NCBI GenBank assembly: GCA_001797665.1
Contig: MGQA01000071.1
Span: 1-35,740 of the forward strand
DNA from: Deltaproteobacteria bacterium GWF2_42_12
GTDB lineage: Bacteria; Desulfobacterota; GWC2-55-46; UBA9637
Direction: 5' to 3'
Length of the DNA stretch: 35,740 bases
How positions within the stretch are numbered: the first letter of the stretch is position 1; each line of letters starts with the position of its first letter. The notes below the pieces were generated by a model. The model was not told the origin of the DNA, made no database searches, and saw only the letters and a program-made list of their open reading frames with translations. Position numbers and translations under genes: made by a program. This document shows positions 29,012 to 35,740 of this stretch, piece by piece.

Positions 29012-29027
29012 TATGACAAAAATCATA
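29012..29027. promoter_or_regulatory. CRP/FNR-family-like operator (site 2)
   Basis: TATGACAAAAATCATA, identical to 25772-25787; about 46 bp upstream of a TATAAT -10 box at 29073-29078. Confidence 0.55.
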
Positions 29028-29099
29028 TTTTAATCCTTGCAGATAGTGCATTATTTATGTAGAATTTAGTGATATAATAAATTCATGGAGGTGTTTTAT

Positions 29100-29327
29100 A
29101 TGATAAGGGAAAAGGTAGAAAAGGCCCTCGACAATATAAGACCAGCGCTTCAGGCAGATGGTGGAGATATTAGGTTAGTAGATATTGATGAAGCAAAGGG
29201 TGTTGTGAGGGTTCAGCTTCAGGGCGCATGTGCAGGTTGTCCGAGTTCGCAGATAACACTTGCCATGGGCGTCGAACGGGCAATAAAGGAAGAAGTGCCA
29301 GAGGTGAAAGAAGTAGTGTCAGTGTAG
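29100..29327 (+). CDS. NifU C-terminal-domain (Nfu-like) Fe-S scaffold protein
   Basis: MIREKVEKALDNIRPALQADGGDIRLVDI...CAGCPSSQITL; ggaggt RBS before ATG 29100. Confidence 0.93.
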   Translation: MIREKVEKALDNIRPALQADGGDIRLVDIDEAKGVVRVQLQGACAGCPSSQITLAMGVERAIKEEVPEVKEVVSV

Positions 29328-29389
29328 AACTTTATTGCAAATTGAAGATTGGAAATTTTAAAATGAAAGAAGGTAAATCTGCAATCTGA

Positions 29390-29650
<261 letters not shown>

Positions 29651-29696
29651 AATAACGGCAACACGGTTGCCTTGGTCCAAAAACGGAGGTCTCTAA

Positions 29697-30104
29697 ATGA
29701 GCAAGATTACAGTTTGGTTTATCAAAAGCGCGCTGGTGTATTTTATCCTGGCAGTGATACTCGGACTGCATATGGCAGTTTCTGGCACGCAATATCCTTA
29801 CATGCCTATCCATGCCCATTTCAATCTACTGGGCTGGATGTCAATGATGATATATGGGGTTGGATATCACATACTCCCGAGGTTCAGCGGTAGGCCTCTT
29901 TACAGTGAAAAATTGGCTGAGTGGCAGTTCTGGCTCGCAAATATCGGACTTGTCGGCATGGCCCTTGGCTGGATTGTCAAAACCGGCTGGGGAGATGCAA
30001 ATATGTTGCTTATATTTTCTATTGTAGAGGCATTGGCAGCAGTATTCTTTGTTGTAAACATGTTTAAGACAATAAAGGCTGCACCGCCGGTTCCGGCAAA
30101 CTAA
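29697..30104 (+). CDS. Stand-alone HCO subunit I-like 4-TM membrane protein
   Basis: IHAHFNLLGWMSMMIYGVGYHILPRF resembles helix X (HxH) of the HCO I proteins in this window; only 135 aa. Confidence 0.72.
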   Translation: MSKITVWFIKSALVYFILAVILGLHMAVSGTQYPYMPIHAHFNLLGWMSMMIYGVGYHILPRFSGRPLYSEKLAEWQFWLANIGLVGMALGWIVKTGWGDANMLLIFSIVEALAAVFFVVNMFKTIKAAPPVPAN

Positions 30105-30122
30105 CTTAACGAAGGTGAGCAA

Positions 30123-30434
30123 ATGAATACTCTCTCTCTTAAAGATAAAATATCCTTTTCAAAAGATTACCCGAAAAAGGAAATACTCTATGATTCTGAA
30201 AATGCAAAGGCTGTGCTCTTCTGCCTTGAACCAGGCCAGGGAGTCGGACCTCATGCAGTCTCGTCAGAGGTAGCGCTCATGGCAATAGAAGGAAAAGGGG
30301 TATTTATCACTGGCGATGGCGAAAAGAAGGTAGAAAAAAACTCTCTCATAGTTTGCAAAGAAAATGAACAGCACGGCATAAGGGCTGAGAAGGAAAGATT
30401 CGTTGTCATGGCGGTTATAAGCCCAAGACCGTAA
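30123..30434 (+). CDS. Small cupin-domain protein
   Basis: LFCLEPGQGVGPHAVSSEVALMAIEGKGVFITGDGEKKVEKNSLIVCKENEQHGIRA; single cupin pattern. Confidence 0.8.
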   Translation: MNTLSLKDKISFSKDYPKKEILYDSENAKAVLFCLEPGQGVGPHAVSSEVALMAIEGKGVFITGDGEKKVEKNSLIVCKENEQHGIRAEKERFVVMAVISPRP

Positions 30435-30493
30435 AAAAGACAGTAAACAGTATGCAGTAAGGAGTAAGCAGTAAAAAAATGAGGTAAAAAACC

Positions 30494-30703
30494 ATGATAG
30501 CAATTAAAGAAAAAATCACAAAAGAAACGATTGTCAATGATGCGATTAAGTTGTATCCAAATACAATCGGCGTCTTTAATCAGTTTCACATAGATTCATG
30601 CTGCGGCGGCGCTGTATGCATTGAAGATGCTGCAAAGAGGGATAAGGCAGATTTAGACGCACTTCTTAAAAAATTAAATGAGGTGGCAGGTGGAGCCCAT
30701 TAA
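30494..30703 (+). CDS. DUF542/ScdA N-terminal domain protein
   Basis: ITKETIVNDAIKLYPNTIGVFNQFHIDSCCGGAVCIEDAAKRD matches the ScdA_N (DUF542) signature. Confidence 0.88.
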   Translation: MIAIKEKITKETIVNDAIKLYPNTIGVFNQFHIDSCCGGAVCIEDAAKRDKADLDALLKKLNEVAGGAH

Positions 30704-30989
30704 TATTAATGAAAAAAAACAGTTCTTTAAAGAAGGCTTCAAGCCGCAGATATTACATATCTCACCGAAACTAAAGGTCCCGCTTATATGTATGGAGCCA
30801 GGACAGATGATCCCAACTCATCCGAGCGGCGCAGGCATCTTTTATGTACTTGAAGGAAGCGCAATATTTACTGTAGCTGGTGAGAAAAAAGAGGTTAAGT
30901 CCGGCTCTGTAGTAATAGCGCCGCATGGCGCAGAAAGAGGAATAGAGGCAAAGGAACGGCTCGTGGTTGTAGCATTTCATGCAGGATAG
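30678..30989 (+). CDS. Small cupin-domain protein
   Basis: LICMEPGQMIPTHPSGAGIFYVLEGSAIFTVAGEKKEVKSGSVVIAPHGAERGIEA; start may be GTG at 30690. Confidence 0.78.
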   Translation: MRWQVEPININEKKQFFKEGFKPQILHISPKLKVPLICMEPGQMIPTHPSGAGIFYVLEGSAIFTVAGEKKEVKSGSVVIAPHGAERGIEAKERLVVVAFHAG

Positions 30990-31244
30990 TTCTCGCTGAA
31001 AAATACCCATCTGCTGCGCTGCCGGAGCCTGTTCCGAGCAGAGCGAGGAATCTCATTGGCACTATCATAGATGTTGTGCTTACATTGGCTTCGACAGATT
31101 GCTTCGTCCGCCTAAGGCGAACTCGCAACCGCTGTGCTCCTCACATACCTAAAAAAGTATGCTCCGCTGCTCGCTCCTCGGCGCCTTGCATCTATGCAAT
31201 TTTTGAGCAAGAACTAATGCAGGAAGGAGAGTTTCGATAAAATT

Positions 31245-32315
31245 ATGGCTAAGGTAATGGAAAGTAACATAGCTCAGGCTTCTGTATTGCAGGCATTAAG
31301 CAAGGTAATGGACCCAGAGTTGGGGAAAGACCTTGTCACCCTCAATATGATAAGGGACATACGGATTGATGGTGCAAAGGTCACATTCCGCCTTGTCCTT
31401 ACCACGCCAGCATGTCCTTTAAGAAAGGAACTTACCGACAATTCAAGAAACGCTGTCCTTGCTATCCCAGGCGTGAAAGAAGTTATTGTTGAAACAAGCG
31501 CGGAGGTCCCGGCAGCCAAGAAACTTCCTGATAAGGAACCCATACCAAAAGTTAAAAACACCATAGCAGTAGCAAGCGGTAAAGGCGGGGTTGGAAAATC
31601 TACAGTTGCAGTAAATCTTGCAATTGCGCTTGGAAAGAGCGGAGCTAAGGTTGGACTTCTTGATACAGATATCTATGGTCCGAGCATACCCACTATGATG
31701 GGGATTCACAAACAGCTTGAGACAACACCTGACCAGAAGATTCTGCCATTGAATAATTACGGTATAAAGTTGATGTCTGTTGGATTTATGCTTGATGAAG
31801 AAACACCCCTAATCTGGCGAGGCCCATTGGTCATGCAGATTGTGAAACAATTTCTGACAGGCGTTGCATGGGGAGAACTTGATTATCTTGTCATAGACCT
31901 TCCACCCGGCACCGGAGATGCCCAGCTTACCCTTGTCCAGACAATCCCGCTGACTGGCGCAGTTGTTGTTACAACACCTCAGGATGTTGCCTTAATTGAT
32001 GCAAGACGCGCAATAAAGATGTTCCATGAAGTAAAGGTGCCTATACTCGGCATTATAGAAAATATGAGCTATTTCCAGTGCCCTCATTGCGGCGAAAAGA
32101 CAGAGATATTCAGCCACGGCGGCGGAGAAAAGACAAGCCAGAGATACAATGTCCCTCTCCTTGGTCAGATCCCTATTGACCCCAAGATAAGAGAAGGTGG
32201 AGACAGCGGCAAACCAATAGTTGTTGCAGAGCCATCTTCACCTCAGACAGAGGCATTTATAAAGATTTCGCAAACAGTCGCAGCAAAGATAAGTATGCTG
32301 AATATGTGCGAGTAA
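31245..32315 (+). CDS. Mrp/NBP35-family Fe-S carrier ATPase with N-terminal DUF59/MIP18 domain
   Basis: VMDPELGKDLVTLNMIRDI; GKGGVGKSTVAVNLA; DTDIYGPSIPTMMG; C-terminal CPHCGEKTEIF. Confidence 0.95.
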   Translation: MAKVMESNIAQASVLQALSKVMDPELGKDLVTLNMIRDIRIDGAKVTFRLVLTTPACPLRKELTDNSRNAVLAIPGVKEVIVETSAEVPAAKKLPDKEPIPKVKNTIAVASGKGGVGKSTVAVNLAIALGKSGAKVGLLDTDIYGPSIPTMMGIHKQLETTPDQKILPLNNYGIKLMSVGFMLDEETPLIWRGPLVMQIVKQFLTGVAWGELDYLVIDLPPGTGDAQLTLVQTIPLTGAVVVTTPQDVALIDARRAIKMFHEVKVPILGIIENMSYFQCPHCGEKTEIFSHGGGEKTSQRYNVPLLGQIPIDPKIREGGDSGKPIVVAEPSSPQTEAFIKISQTVAAKISMLNMCE

Positions 32316-32372
32316 AAGCCACCCCTCACCTTAATCCTGAGGGGAGAGGGAAGGGTGAGGGGGAACTTAAAT

Positions 32373-32993
32373 ATGAAACCAAAAGAGGCCCTCAAAATAG
32401 CCCCATCTCCCAGCCCGGAAGAAAAGGCTGTTTCTCCTTATGATATAGCTGTCTGCAGAGGAGGAACCACAGGCTGTCCGCATGCTGTAATAAATCCCAA
32501 AGATATTATCCCAAAGATAGAAGCCCTGCTTGATGAACTCGGCCTTGGCGAACATATTAAGGCAAAGGCTAAGGGAAAACTCCTCTACCACATGAAATTC
32601 AAGATGGCAATTGCATGCTGTCCGAATTCCTGCTCCCAGCCCCAGATTAAAAGTTTTGGCTTAAGCGGACAGGCAAAGCCAGTACCCACTGATGAGCCGT
32701 GCATTGAGTGCATGAAGTGCGTTGAGATATGCAAAGAAGAAGGCGCTGTCCAGATAATAGATGCAAAACCTGTATTTGACTATAATTTATGCGTCTATTG
32801 CGATGACTGCGCTGAGGTTTGCCCTACTGAATCTATTGTAATTGAGAAGAATGGATATAAGGTGATGGCAAGAGGAAAACTGGGCAGGCACCCAAAACTT
32901 GCTGACGTTCTCAAGGAATTTGCAACAGAAGATGAGGTATTAGAGATTTTGAAAAGTGTTGTAGAAGAGTATATGAAAAATGGTAGGTCATAA
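32373..32993 (+). CDS. Small siroheme/[4Fe-4S] sulfite/nitrite reductase-like protein with ferredoxin domain
   Basis: CRGGTTGCPHAV and ACCPNSCSQPQIKSFG siroheme/4Fe-4S-type motifs; CIECMKCVEIC and CVYCDDCAEVCP ferredoxin motifs. Confidence 0.8.
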   Translation: MKPKEALKIAPSPSPEEKAVSPYDIAVCRGGTTGCPHAVINPKDIIPKIEALLDELGLGEHIKAKAKGKLLYHMKFKMAIACCPNSCSQPQIKSFGLSGQAKPVPTDEPCIECMKCVEICKEEGAVQIIDAKPVFDYNLCVYCDDCAEVCPTESIVIEKNGYKVMARGKLGRHPKLADVLKEFATEDEVLEILKSVVEEYMKNGRS

Positions 32994-32997
32994 GAAA

Positions 32998-33723
32998 CTA
33001 TTTATAATATCCTTTCCAGTCATAGAATCTTACCTTTAGCACATCTATCAACATAGAACTTGAGCCGCTTACAATACCCACTCTGCTATCAGGCGAGTTT
33101 ATCCATCTCACAGGATGTTCCCTTATCTTTAAACCAAGTTTTTTGGCAATATAAAGCATTTCTACATCAAAAGCAAATCCAGAGAGTTTCTGAAGGGGGA
33201 ATATCTGCATTGCCGCTTCTCTTTTAAAGCACTTAAAACCGCATTGGGTGTCTCTAAATCCCTTTAAAATAAAGGTTCTAATTAAGAAATTAAATATCTT
33301 TCCCATAATCTTTCTATACCATGGCTGCGATACTTCTACAATAGAATCTGACAATGCCCTTGAACCTATTACAATATCATAACCTTTATCAATCCACCGC
33401 ATCATATTGTCAAGCTCCTCAATTGGCGTAGAAAGATCTGCGTCTGAAAAAAGGACTATCTCACCATGCGAGGCCAGTATGCCTTTCTTTACTGAATAAC
33501 CTTTACCCTGATTGACCGGATTCTTAATGATTGTTAACCTGTTATCTTTTACAATCCTCCTTGCTACCTCAGATGTTTTGTCTATAGATCCATCATCTAC
33601 AAGGATTATCTCACCATGATAGTCTTTGGTAGATAGGTAGTTAACTATCCTTGTAATGGTGGGAGCAATTCTTTTCTCTTCATTATACGCTGGAATAATT
33701 ATACTTAAAGAATTCATTATCAA
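32998..33723 (-). CDS. Family 2 glycosyltransferase (dolichyl-phosphate glucosyltransferase-like)
   Basis: SIIIPAYNEEKRI, ILVDDGSIDKT, LFSDADLSTPIEEL, DTQCGFKCFKREAA. Confidence 0.9.
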   Translation of the reverse strand: MIMNSLSIIIPAYNEEKRIAPTITRIVNYLSTKDYHGEIILVDDGSIDKTSEVARRIVKDNRLTIIKNPVNQGKGYSVKKGILASHGEIVLFSDADLSTPIEELDNMMRWIDKGYDIVIGSRALSDSIVEVSQPWYRKIMGKIFNFLIRTFILKGFRDTQCGFKCFKREAAMQIFPLQKLSGFAFDVEMLYIAKKLGLKIREHPVRWINSPDSRVGIVSGSSSMLIDVLKVRFYDWKGYYK

Positions 33724-33782
33724 AATAAAAAATTTGTTGAATATAAGCCCTTGATAAGAATTAAAGGAGATTCAATATGGGT

Positions 33783-35504
33783 TTATTTTCTCTCATTGGC
33801 TTCTTTTTCAAGAATTTCCTGAAGATTATCGCGTGCCTCTGGAAAATTTGGTCTTAACATTAATGCGGTTTGATACCGTCGCACGGCTTTATCAAGCAAA
33901 CCCTTGGCGCGGTAGGCATTGCCCAGATCATTATGAGCATCTGGATAATTCGGCATTAGGCTCACAGCAATCTGATAATGCTCTATAGCTTTATCAATAA
34001 AACCCTTAGTCAAGTAGGCTGTGCCAAGATCTCGGTGAATTACTGGGAAATTAGGTCTTAGCCTGAGGGCTATCTCAAAATGTTCTACAGCTTTATCAAT
34101 AAGACCTTTCTCATAGTAGATTTTGCCAAGACCAAGATGAGGGGCATAGCTATCTGGCGATTTTTTTACGGTGTCCGTCCATAATGTAAATTCATCTCTC
34201 CAGACATAATTCCTTTTGATTGTCCCTGCAGAATACAGTCCAGTTAGAGCAGTTACCGTCAGAATTACCATAATGGTAACGGCTTGTCCCATTACCTTAA
34301 TCTTGTATGTCGCATTTACTGCGAAAGATGCCATAATTACAAACCCCACAGATGGAAGATAAAGATACCTCTCCGTAAATGGATTGCTGGTCAGGGCAGG
34401 TATATATAAAACAGGAAGTAGAGGAATAGTAATCCACAGGAGACAGAAAAAAATAAGCCTATTTCTTCTAAACATATAAACAAGAGTTATAAATGAAAAA
34501 GTAATAATAAGAGCCAATATACCCTCCAATTCAAGAATAGATGAAATGGGATTAAAGGTATAAAAGGCATTAAGGTTTATTGGGAAGAAGAGTTTTTCAA
34601 GATATTGCGCAAAAAGGGGGAAAATATTTATAAAATACTGGTAGTCACTTAAATTAGCATGCTCTTTAGCAGGGGCAAATCCTCCAATCGCATAATTTCT
34701 AAATATAAGGTATGCAACAGCAACCAATAGGTATGGCATATATCTCTTTATGAGGGGCGCCAAATTCTGCAACGAAATGCGAAATAAATTCTTTCTAAAA
34801 GAATAGTCATAGGCTAACAAAATGAGTGGAAGTGTAAGGGTCGTTTCCTTACAAAGAGTCGAAATGGAGAAGAAGGCCACAGATAAGAGGTGTGCTATAC
34901 TCAATGGCTTATCAGCTTTTATATACCAATAGAGAGAGATGAGATAAAAAAATGTGAATAACAGTTCTGGTATTGCGCCTATCCATGCCACAACCTCTGT
35001 ATGAATAGGGTGGGTGGCAAACAAAAGTGCTGCTATGAAGGCAAACATCAGAGTGGAGGAATTAGGTAAAGCCTGTTCAGATTCCAATCTCTCGCTGGCA
35101 GGAAAGCCGGATGTTATGGCTATTTGTTGAGTAAGAAGAATAGTTGCAACAAAAAAAACCAAGACTGAAACTCCAGCATGAAAGATTATATTTGTTAGAT
35201 GAAATCCCCAAGGTTTAAAACCAAAAATATGATAATCAGCCATATAGAGAAGATACATCATAGGCCGGTAATGGTTTGAAGCCCCTTTGAACCCTGCAAA
35301 CCCCCATACATCAGAGAGGAATATATCCGGAATATATTTTACATCCTTAATCCAGGGATTTCTCAACAGTTGGACTTTATCATCAAAAATAAAATCATTA
35401 GGCAGGGTATTCAGATAGACACCAACAGAAGCCATCAGAATAACAAGTGAAAGGGTATACTTTGAGCTAAATATCCTTTTTATAAAAGATAAATCGTATG
35501 ACAT
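33783..35504 (-). CDS. Polytopic membrane protein with C-terminal TPR repeats (TMTC/O-mannosyltransferase-like)
   Basis: About 10 hydrophobic segments then three TPR units (APHLGLGKIYYEKGLIDKAVEHFEIALRLRPN etc.). Confidence 0.83.
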   Translation of the reverse strand: MSYDLSFIKRIFSSKYTLSLVILMASVGVYLNTLPNDFIFDDKVQLLRNPWIKDVKYIPDIFLSDVWGFAGFKGASNHYRPMMYLLYMADYHIFGFKPWGFHLTNIIFHAGVSVLVFFVATILLTQQIAITSGFPASERLESEQALPNSSTLMFAFIAALLFATHPIHTEVVAWIGAIPELLFTFFYLISLYWYIKADKPLSIAHLLSVAFFSISTLCKETTLTLPLILLAYDYSFRKNLFRISLQNLAPLIKRYMPYLLVAVAYLIFRNYAIGGFAPAKEHANLSDYQYFINIFPLFAQYLEKLFFPINLNAFYTFNPISSILELEGILALIITFSFITLVYMFRRNRLIFFCLLWITIPLLPVLYIPALTSNPFTERYLYLPSVGFVIMASFAVNATYKIKVMGQAVTIMVILTVTALTGLYSAGTIKRNYVWRDEFTLWTDTVKKSPDSYAPHLGLGKIYYEKGLIDKAVEHFEIALRLRPNFPVIHRDLGTAYLTKGFIDKAIEHYQIAVSLMPNYPDAHNDLGNAYRAKGLLDKAVRRYQTALMLRPNFPEARDNLQEILEKEANERK

Positions 35505-35554
35505 GGTTGCGTATTATATATCATATAAGATGAGCTTACAATATCCTATACTAT

Positions 35555-35662
35555 CCGTAAAATAGCGATTGAAAACCTCGCTATTTTACAAACTGGCGAT
35601 TTGCCTGCCATACTTCGTTGTCGGCGCATTTTGCTCTTCACCGTATCCTCCCCCTGTCCCCC
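35555..35662 (-). repeat. Dispersed repeat copy B with stem-loop (inverted relative to copy A)
   Basis: Reverse complement nearly identical to 15212-15320; one A-tract length difference and one substitution noted. Confidence 0.85.
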
Positions 35663-35740
35663 TCTATGAGGCTGTGTCGCAATGTCATTGCGAGGGAGCG
35701 AAGCGACCGAAGCAATCTCATAACATATTGAAAATAAAAA

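Noticed and set aside
31000-31240. Possible regulatory RNA or gene between the cupin and Mrp genes
   Set aside because: Sequence looks like degraded dispersed repeat (ctgctgcgctgccgg, cgtccgcctaaggcg, gctccgctgctcgctcctcgg); no conserved RNA fold recognised.
32316-32372. Inverted repeat cccctcacc...ggtgagggg between the mrp and siroheme genes
   Set aside because: Common type of dispersed intergenic repeat; no specific function supported.

Overview
The window is a bacterial chromosomal segment dominated by respiratory electron-transfer genes. It starts with rplI and dnaB. Leftward genes follow: (i) a tetraheme cytochrome / NrfD / Tat-FeS / small Tat-protein module (2179-5666); (ii) two c-type cytochromes; (iii) a full alternative complex III (ACIII) operon with split ActB (actA-B1-B2-C-D-E-F, 14988->7713); (iv) SCO and CyoE genes next to a heme-copper oxidase (HCO) subunit-I homologue in which the conserved CuB His-His pair is replaced by Ile-Tyr (17507-18982); (v) a three-gene operon of a NuoF-like flavoprotein flanked by two paralogous cytochrome b / ferredoxin / MvhD-like fusion proteins (25658->20092); (vi) a second HCO operon with a CuA subunit II, a subunit I lacking the helix-VI HxxxY tyrosine (possible eNOR-like NO reductase), and two single-TM mini-subunits absent from the ORF track. 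A rightward cluster (29100-32993) encodes an Nfu-like scaffold, a ferredoxin, a 135-aa stand-alone 'HCO helix X-XI' membrane protein, two cupins, a DUF542/ScdA_N protein, an Mrp ATPase and a small siroheme/4Fe-4S protein. The window ends with a GT2 glycosyltransferase, a TPR membrane protein and dispersed repeats. The strongest candidates for undescribed biology are the NuoF/cyt b-Fd-MvhD module, the CuB-less HCO homologue whose promoter resembles that of the second HCO operon, and the mini-HCO/cupin/DUF542 cluster. No CRISPR, tRNA, rRNA or intact transposase was seen. All family calls come from motif reading, not database searches.
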